Shown: piece after piece, positions 1 to 8,560 of the stretch
Layout: each line of letters starts with the position of its first letter
Numbering within the stretch: the first letter of the stretch is position 1
Source of the DNA: Nodosilinea sp. FACHB-131
GTDB taxonomy: Bacteria > Cyanobacteriota > Cyanobacteriia > Phormidesmidales > Phormidesmidaceae
Reading direction: 5' to 3'
DNA length: 53,431 bases
Assembly (NCBI RefSeq): GCF_014695395.1
Contig: NZ_JACJOF010000043.1
Span: forward strand, 1 to 53,431
Translations under genes and position numbers: made by a program
Notes under the pieces: model-generated
The model's input: the letters and a program-made list of their open reading frames with translations, nothing else
Told to the model about the DNA's origin: nothing
The model's database searches: none

Positions 1-83
1 CCGGCTGTCTCAGGTGAGACGTAGGCCGACCGCACGACCCAACACCCGGAAACCCTTATAAACTCGTGAATTTTACTGTACGA
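1..83. repeat. Terminal direct repeat: circular-contig overlap (copy 1)
   Basis: The first 83 bases are identical to the last 83 (53349-53431). A perfect terminal duplication of this size is the usual sign of a circular molecule whose assembly was not trimmed, so the replicon should be 53,348 bp. It is very unlikely to be a biological terminal repeat of a linear element, because plasmid maintenance genes run up to both sides of the junction. Confidence 0.93.
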
Positions 84-130
84 AATATTAATACTGTCTA
101 GTAAAGCAAAGCAAACACACCCCGGATCCC

Positions 131-679
131 ATGAGCACCAACGGCCAGGCGAAGGTACTAACCCATGACGAAATTGCCCGGCTGTTTGGCGCGATGGACT
201 CTTCCCGAGACAAAGCCCTGTTCGGCATCCTGCTCTACTGCGGACTGCGGGTGAGTGAGGCAATCTCACTGCGAACCGGCGACATCAAGGGCGACGTGCT
301 GGTGCTTCCGGCCAAGGCGACGAAGGGCAAGCTGGCCACCCGGCAGATCGACATCCACCCCAGGCTGGCGGTTCTGTTGGCGGCCTATGACAACGGCGGG
401 GCTGAGTACCTGTTCCCGGGTCGACATGGTCGCGGCCAGTTGGCGCGATCGTCAGCAGATTGGCTGCTCGACCAGGTGCTGGCCTATGCCGGGCTGGATG
501 GGATTGGCATCAGTACCCACAGCTTCAGGCGCACGGCGCTAACCAACCTGAGCAATGCCGGGGTGCCCCTACGGGTGATTCAGGAGATCAGCGGTCACCG
601 GAGCTTGGCCAGTTTGCAGCGGTATCTGGAGGTGAGCCCGGAGCAGAAGAAGAGGGCGATCAACGCTTTATCGTATTAA
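131..679 (+). CDS. Minimal tyrosine recombinase (catalytic domain only)
   Basis: This 182-residue protein belongs to the phage-integrase/XerCD superfamily. All the catalytic landmarks are present: Arg in CGLRVSEA (near residue 40), Lys in ATKGK, HSFR for the second Arg, GHRS, and the nucleophile Tyr in QRYLEV near residue 166. The family is normally about 300 residues with an N-terminal core-binding domain. That domain is absent, so the protein is essentially the C-terminal catalytic domain. It follows the nested palindromes at the circle junction, which may be its target. A role in plasmid multimer resolution or cassette exchange is plausible but inferred. A second protein of the same design is at 13104-13643. 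Confidence 0.85.
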   Translation: MSTNGQAKVLTHDEIARLFGAMDSSRDKALFGILLYCGLRVSEAISLRTGDIKGDVLVLPAKATKGKLATRQIDIHPRLAVLLAAYDNGGAEYLFPGRHGRGQLARSSADWLLDQVLAYAGLDGIGISTHSFRRTALTNLSNAGVPLRVIQEISGHRSLASLQRYLEVSPEQKKRAINALSY

Positions 680-740
680 TCGACACTCCTTGCTTAGGAG
701 GATGTGATCGCACCTCAAGCCAGGGGCAAAACTGAGTTGA

Positions 741-777
741 ATCACAAAAAAGCCCCTAGCAGCATAGCCAGAGGCTT
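741..777 (+). terminator. Possible terminator after the recombinase gene
   Basis: AAAGCCCCT and AGAGGCTTT form an imperfect stem about 65 bp after the recombinase stop codon, flanked by A- and T-rich runs. One mispair makes this a weak call. The rest of 778-1066 shows no gene or clear signal. Confidence 0.35.
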
Positions 778-1066
778 TATGGCGTGTTGTCATCGTTAGA
801 ATAATATATCCCGTCTGCGTCGTTAGCTTTTCAGGGGTTTTAGATTGGCATAGTTAAAGGCAGTGAATTTAGTCTTTTTTTAATTACAACCTAGCTCAGA
901 CGCCGCTTTAGTGTATTTAAGCTGTCCCAAAGAACTAGTGCTTTTAGCAGCAATTATGGTCAGTTCATTACTGCTATTCAAATCACGCCTAAGCTTTTGC
1001 CTGTCCTTACGTTCCGCATCAACATTTGCAGGTTCAATGAGGTTGTGGAAAACAGATGATTTACAG

Positions 1067-1552
1067 CTACTCCCAGATCCAATCAATGCCTTCTGCCCTT
1101 GCTGCGGATTCGCAAGTTCTCATCATTGCCCGACCTAATGCTTCATTTTTGTTGAAATATTCCCATGTGTTTATGGAGATGTCTGAAATTGGTGTCCCAG
1201 GCATTTCCTGATTTCGATAAAAATAAGGGACGGTAATAAACCGGTATGCTGCCCGGCCACAATCGACCTGGCTGGCCATTCCAATACTATCTTGATTGAG
1301 GATAGCTACAAATATACGAGTAACGAATAAATTATTGTCCGGCGTAATACTGTAAGAAAAATCCCAGCTCCCCATAATTAAAGATTCACTGTCTTCCGCC
1401 AATGATTCTGGAGACCGATCACTTTCCCCGACAGGAAGGGGATCAGGAGCGGGAGAAGTATAGGTGAATTGAGCATTTACTGAGGATAAACTTCCAAAAA
1501 ATCCCACACTGGCTAAGGCCAAAAAGCAAATAGAAGAAATCTTTTTAAGCAT
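1067..1552 (-). CDS. Secreted hypothetical protein
   Basis: This 161-residue protein has a clear Sec signal peptide: a KK n-region, a hydrophobic core (ICFLALASVGFFG) and a likely cleavage after VNA-Q near residue 27. The mature part holds two cysteines (in DCGRAA and MRTCESAA) that could form a disulfide, and a proline- and acid-rich linker. No family is recognised. It is monocistronic, about 520 bp from the next leftward gene, a second small secreted protein. Function unknown. Confidence 0.6.
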   Translation of the reverse strand: MLKKISSICFLALASVGFFGSLSSVNAQFTYTSPAPDPLPVGESDRSPESLAEDSESLIMGSWDFSYSITPDNNLFVTRIFVAILNQDSIGMASQVDCGRAAYRFITVPYFYRNQEMPGTPISDISINTWEYFNKNEALGRAMMRTCESAARAEGIDWIWE

Positions 1553-1923
1553 TATTGATTCTTAGAATATCGGATAATTCCATATACGTTCAAGCTTGGG
1601 GTGTACAGGAAGGTCACATGTTTCTTAATTCCTACACTAAGTAGATGAAGCTATAACTTTTTCTATAAACCGTTTCAGGGCAGCGATACCTACCGCCATA
1701 CTCACAAAAGTTGGCCAGCCCAAGGTACAACAGCTGAGTTTGCTTTAAGCACACTTTTGGGTTGGTTTTGGATAGGTCACCATCACTACGCTCCATACTT
1801 GGGGCGATCGCGGAGAGGCCATGCAGTACCTCAAGGGTTGGGTAAGATACAAGTCAGGACTCCTGCCTGCTGCCTGCCTATGGTGCCCTCGTCAATGTGG
1901 GCAGTAGCAGGGGTAAGCTATTT

Positions 1924-1977
1924 GGCGTAAATAGAATTTCACATCTGCCCGTGGCCAGCACTGGGGGCCTTGTTTTG
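1924..1977 (-). repeat. HIP-type hairpin repeat, copy 1 (degraded)
   Basis: About 50 bp that match, in reverse orientation, the repeats at 33779-33847 and 45322-45371. The shared signature is AATTTCACATCTGCCC next to a C-rich/G-rich stem. This copy has lost the central GCGATCGC. It is the only recognisable item in the 1553-2069 gap. Confidence 0.55.
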
Positions 1978-2069
1978 CTCTGCTCTCAGTTGGAAGTAAT
2001 GGAGTGGGCATGTGCGCCTCGGGGCCATTGTTTCCTAGGGGCAGTTATCCAAGTGATTAGCTGTGGTGT

Positions 2070-2483
2070 TTAGCGGAATGCTTCCCCAACGATATACATC
2101 GACTGCACATGCAGCGGGTACAGTTGCTCTTCAATGCTTTGGCCAAGCACTGCTGTCCTATCTCTTAATTGCTTTGTGGCGACAAGGTTATCAATGCGTT
2201 CCTCTCTCTCCTCCTCTGTTTCGTTGTCCAGCAACGGGTATTGGTCATAAATGACCTCAAGAGTTACGTTTGCGTCAAACAGCTCCTGATACTGAGCATT
2301 AGCCTGGGAAACATTTCTCCGGCTGGCTCCCAATATGCTTGTATAGCCAAGGTTTAAGCAGTTGCCGCCAGGCAAAATCATGAATGAGTGACCACAGCCA
2401 TCCGCAGTCTGGGCATTGACGGGCATTACAAATACGAGAGTCGTAGATAGGAAGAAAAGGGGAGAGAGGAATTTTGTCAGCAT
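2070..2483 (-). CDS. Secreted hypothetical protein
   Basis: The ATG at 2483 is chosen because it places a canonical signal peptide (MLTKFLSPLFFLSTTLVFVM, cleavage near NAQ-T) at the N-terminus. The open frame extends upstream to 2555 but the extra 24 residues do not look natural. The mature part (about 115 residues) has two cysteines near its start (DGCGHSF, GGNCLNL) and a highly acidic central helix (NETEEEREERID). No family is recognised. It resembles the neighbouring secreted protein at 1067-1552 in size and layout only, not in sequence. Confidence 0.55.
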   Translation of the reverse strand: MLTKFLSPLFFLSTTLVFVMPVNAQTADGCGHSFMILPGGNCLNLGYTSILGASRRNVSQANAQYQELFDANVTLEVIYDQYPLLDNETEEEREERIDNLVATKQLRDRTAVLGQSIEEQLYPLHVQSMYIVGEAFR

Positions 2484-2756
2484 GTGCTCGGTACTGAAAT
2501 AACTTCTACCCCTTACGCCACGGTGTTCCGGCGGCCCGAACGATTTACAGAGCAATCATAATTAGATGAGTTTTTGTAGGCACGAGGTGTTGACCTTCTC
2601 CTTAGGTGCAGGCCCCGTTTCTATCCAGCAGGACGCAGACTGAACCGGACACCCACCAACTCTTGGCTAGCCCTTCACGAATGACCAGGTGGGGCTAACC
2701 AATTTGAGTTAACCGCCCCAGTGCTGTATGAGCCTAGCCCGCTTATCAGTAGTTGC

Positions 2757-2825
2757 GCCGGGAACTAGACAGGCTAGCTACGCGCGCCGGGAACTAGACA
2801 GGCTAGCTGCGCGCGCAGGCAACTA
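2757..2825. repeat. Tandem repeat fused to a fragment of the TAGTTGCC element
   Basis: Two adjacent 29-bp units (2757-2785 and 2786-2814) share GCCGGGAACTAGACAGGCTA and differ slightly at their ends. They run into TGCGCGCGCAGGCAACTA (2808-2825), the exact reverse complement of the left end of the dispersed element described at 35152-35257. This looks like a degraded, locally amplified copy of that element, just beyond the end of the second DGR target gene. Confidence 0.6.
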
Positions 2826-2892
2826 TTCAAAACCGTTTTTGAGAATTTGCCCCAAAAAATCGCCAGAGGGCAGGGGGAAAAAGGGAAAAGGG

Positions 2893-3771
2893 CTACCTCG
2901 CGCCGCCGCACACCACCCGAAAACCAACGAGGTCGTTAGCGCGGTCGGGCGCGAGCCTGACACGGCCCGCCGACCGGCAGTACTCAGGATCGTCGTCCCA
3001 GGAACCGCCCCGCAGCACGCGGTTCTCTTCAGCATCATCATCATGGGCTAACCAGGCACTGCCGTCTGCAGGGGCTCCTTCATAGCCCTCATGCCACCAG
3101 TCTTGGCACCATTCAAAAACGTTGCCGTGCATGTCGTACAAGCCAAAGGTGTTGGCCACCTTAAAGCTACCCACATCCGTCGTCTCTTCCCGATACTCAC
3201 CGTGGGGGCCATCGCCATAGGCTCCCGAGTAGATGTCACCTTCGTATTCCCGATCGGTGCCCCGGTAGTTAGCCAGGTCAGTAGTGATCGAGTCGCCAAA
3301 GTGGAACGGGGTGGTAGTGCCCGCTCGACAGGCATATTCCCATTCAGCCTCGCTGGGCAGGCGGTAGGGGCGACCCGTGGCTTTTGCTAAGCGACGGCAA
3401 AACTCAACCGTATCCAGCCAAGAAACCTGCTCTACCGGGCGATTCTCCCCCTTGAAGTTAGACGGCTCTGGCTTGAGTTCGCGCTCTACCTGCGGCATTG
3501 CAGCCACCACTCGCCACTGGGCCTGGGTGATGGGGTGCTTAGCCATAAAGAAGGGCTGAGCAATGGTTACAGAGTGCTGAAGGCCTTCATCCTTGTATCG
3601 ACCTAGCTCATCTTCTGGAGAGCCCATCAGGAAGCTTCCAGGGGGAAGGTAGACCATATCCAGTGGCGTTTGCCCCGTCGATAGCTCCAGCTTGTCTTCG
3701 GTGAAAAACTGGGCGGTGCGCTCTCGATATTGAATGAGAGGCTCTGGTTTAGCCTTCGGAGGTGCTGCCAT
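2893..3771 (-). CDS. DGR target protein 2: stand-alone FGE-sulfatase/C-type-lectin-fold protein with variable repeat
   Basis: This 292-residue protein consists almost entirely of a formylglycine-generating-enzyme-type domain. The family signatures are [17 protein letters not shown] (near residue 40), [51 protein letters not shown] and the C-terminal LRGGSW...[10 protein letters not shown]. This fold is a common display scaffold for DGR variation, so recognition rather than catalysis is the likely job. Its last ~40 codons are a variable repeat that matches the TR at 3939-4057 except at template adenines. It lies downstream of the RT and TR in the same orientation, so it is the second substrate of one retroelement. 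The N-terminal ~35 residues ([11 protein letters not shown]...) are not part of the fold and have no obvious signal peptide. Confidence 0.92.
   Translation of the reverse strand: MAAPPKAKPEPLIQYRERTAQFFTEDKLELSTGQTPLDMVYLPPGSFLMGSPEDELGRYKDEGLQHSVTIAQPFFMAKHPITQAQWRVVAAMPQVERELKPEPSNFKGENRPVEQVSWLDTVEFCRRLAKATGRPYRLPSEAEWEYACRAGTTTPFHFGDSITTDLANYRGTDREYEGDIYSGAYGDGPHGEYREETTDVGSFKVANTFGLYDMHGNVFEWCQDWWHEGYEGAPADGSAWLAHDDDAEENRVLRGGSWDDDPEYCRSAGRVRLAPDRANDLVGFRVVCGGAR
2897..3015 (-). other. DGR variable repeat VR2
   Basis: This 119-bp segment ends the coding region of the 292-residue target. It differs from the template repeat at 16 positions, and all 16 are adenines in the template (coding strand). 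The 3' third is nearly adenine-free and identical in TR, VR1 and VR2, as expected for the initiation-of-homing side. The T-for-A style changes recode template Asn codons to Asp, Tyr, Gly, Val, Leu and Arg, plus one Thr to Ala. Confidence 0.95.
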
Positions 3772-3791
3772 AGAAACCTAAGAAAAAGGGT

Positions 3792-3835
3792 GGGCTGAGC
3801 AACCGTTCAGCCGGGCTTACCAGGCTACTCAGCCC
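3792..3835 (-). terminator. Stem-loop between the TR and target gene 2
   Basis: GGGCTGAG (3792-3799) and CTCAGCCC (3828-3835) pair perfectly. On the leftward transcript the stem is followed by ACCC and TTTTT. It could terminate or attenuate the RT/TR transcript before the second target gene, or stabilise the 3' end of the template RNA. Confidence 0.5.
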
Positions 3836-3938
3836 TGTTTTCTATTCGGATGCCGTCGCCAGCATCACCGGACCAGGTCTGGACTCCTCTTCGCACGCCC
3901 GGTAGATTCCCATCTGCCAGTTCTGGCCCAGAAGAGTA

Positions 3939-4057
3939 CTCGCGCCGCCGCACACCACCCGAAAACCAACGTTGTTGTTAGTGTTGTCGGGCGCGTTCCT
4001 GTTACGGTTCGCCGACCGGCAGTTCTCAGGATTGTTGTTCCAGGAACCGCCCCGCAG
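3939..4057 (-). other. DGR template repeat (TR)
   Basis: A non-coding 119-bp segment that starts 20 bp after the RT stop codon and matches the ends of both FGE-domain genes. If translated it would read LRGGSW, then a run rich in Asn (11 AAC/AAT codons), then [10 protein letters not shown]. Asn codons are the hallmark of a DGR template, because adenine randomisation of AAY reaches many residues without creating stop codons. It contains 27 adenines on the coding strand; 15 differ in VR1 and 16 in VR2, with no change at any other base. It is transcribed in the same direction as the RT and both targets. Confidence 0.97.
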
Positions 4058-4077
4058 TCGGGGTGCCTGCCCCGTCT

Positions 4078-5163
4078 TCACCATCTCGCAAAAACGAGAT
4101 CGGCAAATAGCTGTTTGCGCAGTTGCCAGGTGTCGCCATGGCTCAGGTGAGCCAGCCAACTTTGCACAGACCTATCCAACGCCTGAAACCCAATCTTACC
4201 GCTGCCATAGTCAGCCTGGAGCTGTTTGAGCCTGCGTTTGCCTCGGCGCAGGTTTTCTCGCCGCACCCGAATCCGCACATCCTTGGGATGGGTTTCGCCC
4301 AGGGGTATGACTCGAAACCCCAGGAAGTTGGCACCGTGGCACGTTTCAAAGAGCTGGCTTTTAACCGGATGGATCCTCAAGCGTAGCCCCGCCAGATAGT
4401 CTTCTAAGGCCAATCGAGCATCGGCTAGAACCCCGTGGTCATCGCTGAAGAGGGCAAAGTCATCCACGTAGCGGAGGTACTTTTTAACCTTGAGCTGCTC
4501 TTTGACAAAGTGGTCAAAGCCGTTGAGATAGACATTGGCAAAAAACTGGCTGGTGAGATTGCCAATGGGCAACCCCCGCCGCCGCTCTAGCACCGTCAGC
4601 AGGTCGTCGCCGGGGAACAGCTCGTGGACGGGGATTTGCTCGTTGCTATGGTCAATGATGCAGTCGATCAGCCAGAGGGTTTCTGGGCATTTGATCTTGC
4701 GCCGCAGAATCTCTTTGAGAACGGCATGGTCGATGCTGGGGAAGTATTTTCGAATGTCGCACTGGAGCACGTAGGGAGTCGTGCGCATGAAGTCGATATA
4801 CCGCCGCAAGGCCTGGTGGGTGCCATAGCCCGTGCGGTTAGCGTAGGAGTCGTCAATAAAGGTGCGATCGAAAATGGGTTGGATCACGTTGCAGAGAGCG
4901 TGATGCACTACCCGATCACGGTAAGGAGCCGCCGAAATTAGGCGACACTTCGGGTCGTAGATTTCAAAGGTTGTGTAGCCACGGGGTTTGTAGGTCTTTG
5001 CCAGCAGCTCGGCCTGGAGGGTCAGCAGTTCTGTTTCGCGGTGATAGTTGAACTGCAAGACGCTGGCCTGCATGCGCTTGCCCTTTTGGGCGTTGCGCGC
5101 CGCTAGCAGCAAATTCTCAAAGTGAACGATCTGGGGCCAGAGGTTGCCATGCCGCTTAACCAT
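4078..5163 (-). CDS. DGR reverse transcriptase
   Basis: This 361-residue protein carries the retroviral-type RT core: [11 protein letters not shown] (motif with the first catalytic Asp, near residue 136), the DGR-diagnostic LPIGNLTSQ (198-206; group II introns and retrons have QG...SP instead), and the YVDD catalytic box (232-235). There is no maturase, endonuclease or retron-type tail. It would copy the TR transcript into adenine-mutagenised cDNA that replaces the VRs. It starts 2 nt after the avd stop codon, so the two are translationally coupled, and the TR follows 20 bp after its own stop. Confidence 0.97.
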   Translation of the reverse strand: MVKRHGNLWPQIVHFENLLLAARNAQKGKRMQASVLQFNYHRETELLTLQAELLAKTYKPRGYTTFEIYDPKCRLISAAPYRDRVVHHALCNVIQPIFDRTFIDDSYANRTGYGTHQALRRYIDFMRTTPYVLQCDIRKYFPSIDHAVLKEILRRKIKCPETLWLIDCIIDHSNEQIPVHELFPGDDLLTVLERRRGLPIGNLTSQFFANVYLNGFDHFVKEQLKVKKYLRYVDDFALFSDDHGVLADARLALEDYLAGLRLRIHPVKSQLFETCHGANFLGFRVIPLGETHPKDVRIRVRRENLRRGKRRLKQLQADYGSGKIGFQALDRSVQSWLAHLSHGDTWQLRKQLFADLVFARW

Positions 5164-5165
5164 AG

Positions 5166-5522
5166 CTAGGCATTGGCGGCGGTCTTTTGCTGCTGCTGCC
5201 GCATCCAGCCGCCTAGCTCTTGGCCAATGCCGTCGATCAACTGGCTGATGTATTGGTACCGTTCCGCCGACATCAGCTCAAACTCAAACAGCAGTCGGGT
5301 TTGGTGACGCAGCAGATCGAGGCGACCATTGAGGGCTTTGAGCCGAGGCAGCTTGTCGCTGCTGTAGCGGGCCAGGATCAACCCCTCTAGCAAGTCATAG
5401 AGGCCGGTGATGATGCGGTCTCCCAGCAAAAACTTATGGTCGCGCGGCAGCTTGTTGAGAACGGGCACGTACCACTTCACCAGGTCATAGGTTTTTTGAA
5501 CAATCGGCAAATCTCGTTTCAT
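5166..5522 (-). CDS. avd: DGR accessory variability determinant, Avd
   Basis: This 118-residue, all-helical protein has the Avd pattern: an N-terminal [24 protein letters not shown] with the conserved W/P segment, [19 protein letters not shown], and a basic C-terminal helix. Avd forms a pentameric four-helix bundle that binds the RT and the template RNA and is needed for mutagenic homing in characterised DGRs. It lies between target gene 1 (about 70 bp upstream) and the RT (2 bp downstream), which supports the call. Confidence 0.93.
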   Translation of the reverse strand: MKRDLPIVQKTYDLVKWYVPVLNKLPRDHKFLLGDRIITGLYDLLEGLILARYSSDKLPRLKALNGRLDLLRHQTRLLFEFELMSAERYQYISQLIDGIGQELGGWMRQQQQKTAANA

Positions 5523-5590
5523 AGCCTTGAATCATAAAGAGCATTTGTACTACAGCCTACCAAAGGGCAAGAGGGGAAAAGGGAAAAGGG

Positions 5591-8560
5591 CTACCTCGCG
5601 CCGCCGCACACCACCCGAAAACCAACGAAGTTGAAAGTGTGGTCGGGCGCGTACCCGCTACGGAGCGCCGACCGGCAGTACTCAGGATCGTCGGCCCAGG
5701 AACCGCCCCGCAGTACGCGTTTCTCTTCAGCATCGTCCTCGTGGGCCAGCCAGGCACTACCATCTGTAGGGGATCCCTCATAGCTCTCATGCCACCAGTC
5801 CTGGCACCACTCCAAAACGTTTCCGTGCATGTCATACAGGCCAAAGGCGTTGGCTACACCAAAACGGCCCACGTCTGTCGTCTCTTCCCGATACTCCCCG
5901 TGGGGGCCATCGCCGTAGGCTCCTGAATAGGTCGTCTCTCCAATTTGCCAATCCGTTCCTCGATAGTTGGCTAAATCAGTTGTAATCGTCTCACCAAAAT
6001 GGAATGGGGTAGTCGTGCTCGCCCGACAGGCGTATTCCCACCCGGCCTCGCTGGGCAAGCGATAGTCTCGCCCCGTGCGCTGGCTCAGCCGGGCGCAAAA
6101 CTCCACCGCGTCGTACCAAGAGATCTGCTCTACCGGACGGTTATCGCCTTTGAATCTGGATGGGTCTGGCTCTAGCTCACGCTCCACCTGACGCATTGCC
6201 GCTACCGCCCGCCACTGGGCCTGGGTGATGGGGTACCTGGCCATAAAGAAGGGTTCAGCAAAAGTCACCCCATGTTGTGGCCTTTCGTCATTGGAACGGC
6301 CTTCCTCATCCTCAGGAGCCCCCATGATGAAAGAACCTGCTGGAATATAAGCCATCGCTAGCTCAACTCCGCCGCTCAGAGTTTCGACATACTGCCAGGC
6401 TCGTCGGGTAGTGCGTTGAATGGTCAATCCTGTTTCGCCTGTCTGCCTACTCCACTGGGTCAAAACATCACGGGCATTTCTTTTAGTAATGCTTTCGCCC
6501 AATGCTGCTGATAGCATCTGCCAGAGCTGAGCCGCCTGCCGCTTGAGTGAGGCTCTATCATTGGCGATACTGTAAGCTATTTCGTCATAGCTCTGCCCTT
6601 CCCAGGTACCTCGCAAAATAGTTCTTTGCACCGACTTCAATCGTTGAGGGGGGCTTTGGCTACCCAGCAAGTGCTCTAATTCCGTCAGGATTGTCTCAAC
6701 ATCGTCTATGTATGCCTCTACAGAGAGACGGGGTCCAATCGAGGCTGTTTCAAACTCGACCAGCTCTGGCCGCACCCCCTCACCCAAAGCCTCAATGAAC
6801 TGCTGCCCAACCGCCACATCACGCTCTAGTAGTGCATTGGGATCGCTTTCAAAGACCAGGGTGGCTTCCCTAAAGGTATAGGTTTGCAGCAGCGGGAATA
6901 GGTCATCGGGGTCGGGGGTGGGCAGCGGCGGAGTAACCTTGGGCGTAGCCCCCAACTGCTCAGCAAACTCGGCATACTCGCCCCCCATGCGCTGCAATGT
7001 GGGGATAGCAATTTCAGCAAAGGGCACCACCAGATCCTGCGCTGAGGGGTCACCCTGAAAATCAAACCGCAGCAGGGCTTCAAAGCTTCTAGTATTCAAC
7101 CCTAGCCGCTCTGAGATGTACCGCGACACGACATCTAGCACCGACTCGGTCTTCGTTCTAGAGAGGGCATCGGCCAAAAGGGTTCGCACCCCCGGAGCAA
7201 AGTCATACTCCAGGGCTGTGCCATCTCCTTCCGCAGCTTCCACCTCACGGGCCTCCATCAGCCCGCCCATGTAGACCTCCGCCACATGCACCGGCTCTGC
7301 CCCCCGCAGCAACGTCTGCCGAATCAAATCAACAATCGGCGGACTTACCGGAGCCGCAGACATCAGCTCTGCCAGCCGCTGGGCCATCAGCGATGCCGTG
7401 GTTCTAAAGCGCTGTACCCGCTCTTCTGCGGAGGGCACAGCTGGAGGGCTGTCCTGGGTAAGTTGCGACACAGCCACAAACTGTACCCCCAGGGCTTGGC
7501 TGCCGCCCGCCCCGGCCACCACCCTGGCCCACTGCTTGATAGGCTCGGCCTCTAGGGTCACAATGGGCACCGTTACCCCCTGGGTGGGCTGAGCTTCAGT
7601 TAAAGCCAGCAGCTCCTGGAGCAGGGGCACCCGAGGCCGAGCGGCGAGCTTAGCACTGACGGTACCAGGCTCTAGGGCACTTAACCGCATGGAGGTGCCC
7701 TGAGCCAGCGCACTCTGAGACCAGAGCCGTTCAGGCAACAGCTGCACTACAGCCATAGGGGCCTGGTGGCCACTTTTTTCTAACCACCGCACCATTGAGC
7801 CGTTGTACCAGGCCTCAGAGGTGCAATCACTCACCAGTAGAATCAACCGTCGTCCGGCAGCATCCCACAGGTGCTGAGCCCGGCGGGGTATTTGACCCTG
7901 GGCTGGGCGCTGCCAGTGGGGAAAGAGCTGGGGTTTGCCCTCGGCCTGGGTTTCGAGCCGCCAGGTGGTAACCCGCCGAAAGGCCCCCTGCCGCTCTAGC
8001 AGGGTTTGAACCTCACCGATGGTCTCGTGCCACAGGGGTAACGAGGGCATGGCTTCGACCACCAGGGCCACCTCTAACCAGCGCTCTGGCACCGGCTTTA
8101 GCACCGGAAACCAGACCTGCTGGTCGGCAATTTGGTCGAGGGTGGCGGCTTCGTCAAACTCTAGCTGGCCGGGGGAGGGCACCTGGCGGCGCAGGGGCCG
8201 CAGGGCACGGGCCAGGTCTAAGCGAATGCGCAGGGCCGGAGCTGCGGGGGCCTTGATGGCAATGCCTGATTTAGAGGAGCTGCCACCCCTGCCCTGGCTC
8301 TGGCGGGTGGGCAGCGATATCTGGGCGAGCCCAGACTCGTCGTCGGTATCGTCGTCAATAAACTCTTCTCGGATATCGATTTGGGTGCCGCTGCGACCCG
8401 AGTCTCTCTGTTGTTTGAGTGCTATTCCAGAGAGGTCACCCATGTGCCCGGCCAGCCACAGGGCATCAGCCACATCTTCAGCACCAAAGTCTACCCCCAC
8501 CTCCTTGAGCAGGGTGGCCAGGCCATCAATGTCTGCAACCCTGGGCTTACCGGGCCTCAT
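5591..8560 (-). CDS. DGR target protein 1: conflict-system protein with SAV_2336-like/vWA region, winged helix and FGE-type variable tip
   Basis: This 989-residue multidomain protein has an N-terminal helical segment and linker, then a SAV_2336-type region (about 110-370; RIRLDLARALRPLRRQ, LILLVSDCTSEAW) that resembles a vWA/Rossmann-like domain. A helical middle follows, then a winged-helix segment (about 635-710; TILRGTWEGQSYDEIAYSI) of the kind seen in cyanobacterial vWA-MoxR-associated proteins. The C-terminus (about 730-989) is an FGE-sulfatase domain whose last ~40 codons form VR1. The ATG overlaps the MoxR stop codon (ATGA), so the protein is co-translated with the ATPase. The FGE tip is probably the sensor whose diversified loop decides what is recognised; signalling through the ATPase and protease is inferred from the known architecture of such ternary systems. 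Confidence 0.9.
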   Translation of the reverse strand: MRPGKPRVADIDGLATLLKEVGVDFGAEDVADALWLAGHMGDLSGIALKQQRDSGRSGTQIDIREEFIDDDTDDESGLAQISLPTRQSQGRGGSSSKSGIAIKAPAAPALRIRLDLARALRPLRRQVPSPGQLEFDEAATLDQIADQQVWFPVLKPVPERWLEVALVVEAMPSLPLWHETIGEVQTLLERQGAFRRVTTWRLETQAEGKPQLFPHWQRPAQGQIPRRAQHLWDAAGRRLILLVSDCTSEAWYNGSMVRWLEKSGHQAPMAVVQLLPERLWSQSALAQGTSMRLSALEPGTVSAKLAARPRVPLLQELLALTEAQPTQGVTVPIVTLEAEPIKQWARVVAGAGGSQALGVQFVAVSQLTQDSPPAVPSAEERVQRFRTTASLMAQRLAELMSAAPVSPPIVDLIRQTLLRGAEPVHVAEVYMGGLMEAREVEAAEGDGTALEYDFAPGVRTLLADALSRTKTESVLDVVSRYISERLGLNTRSFEALLRFDFQGDPSAQDLVVPFAEIAIPTLQRMGGEYAEFAEQLGATPKVTPPLPTPDPDDLFPLLQTYTFREATLVFESDPNALLERDVAVGQQFIEALGEGVRPELVEFETASIGPRLSVEAYIDDVETILTELEHLLGSQSPPQRLKSVQRTILRGTWEGQSYDEIAYSIANDRASLKRQAAQLWQMLSAALGESITKRNARDVLTQWSRQTGETGLTIQRTTRRAWQYVETLSGGVELAMAYIPAGSFIMGAPEDEEGRSNDERPQHGVTFAEPFFMARYPITQAQWRAVAAMRQVERELEPDPSRFKGDNRPVEQISWYDAVEFCARLSQRTGRDYRLPSEAGWEYACRASTTTPFHFGETITTDLANYRGTDWQIGETTYSGAYGDGPHGEYREETTDVGRFGVANAFGLYDMHGNVLEWCQDWWHESYEGSPTDGSAWLAHEDDAEEKRVLRGGSWADDPEYCRSALRSGYAPDHTFNFVGFRVVCGGAR
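5595..5713 (-). other. DGR variable repeat VR1
   Basis: A 119-bp match to the TR at the 3' end of the 989-residue target gene, with 15 differences, all at template adenines. Template Asn codons become Ala, Asp, Asp, Tyr, Leu, Ser, Tyr, His, Phe and Phe, and one Arg becomes Gly. VR1 and VR2 also share about 24 bp of purine-rich flank just past the stop codon (GGGAAAAGGGCTACC on the plus strand) that the TR lacks. That flank may mark the target side for homing. Confidence 0.96.

Noticed and set aside
2728..3051. Plus-strand frame of 107 codons
   Set aside because: It is antisense to target 2's variable end and to the tandem repeat; no family support.
2893..3771. Active formylglycine-generating enzyme for sulfatases
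   Set aside because: No sulfatase gene is present and the C-terminus is a DGR variable repeat; the fold is more likely used for binding.
3842..4159. A 105-codon frame through the template repeat
   Set aside because: Its recognisable part is the TR itself read as protein (an Asn-rich segment). It lacks the FGE domain and overlaps the RT end, so it is a template, not a gene.
4078..5163. Group II intron or retron RT
   Set aside because: No maturase/endonuclease domains and no msr/msd structure; the IGxxxSQ motif, Avd, TR and VRs fit a DGR instead.
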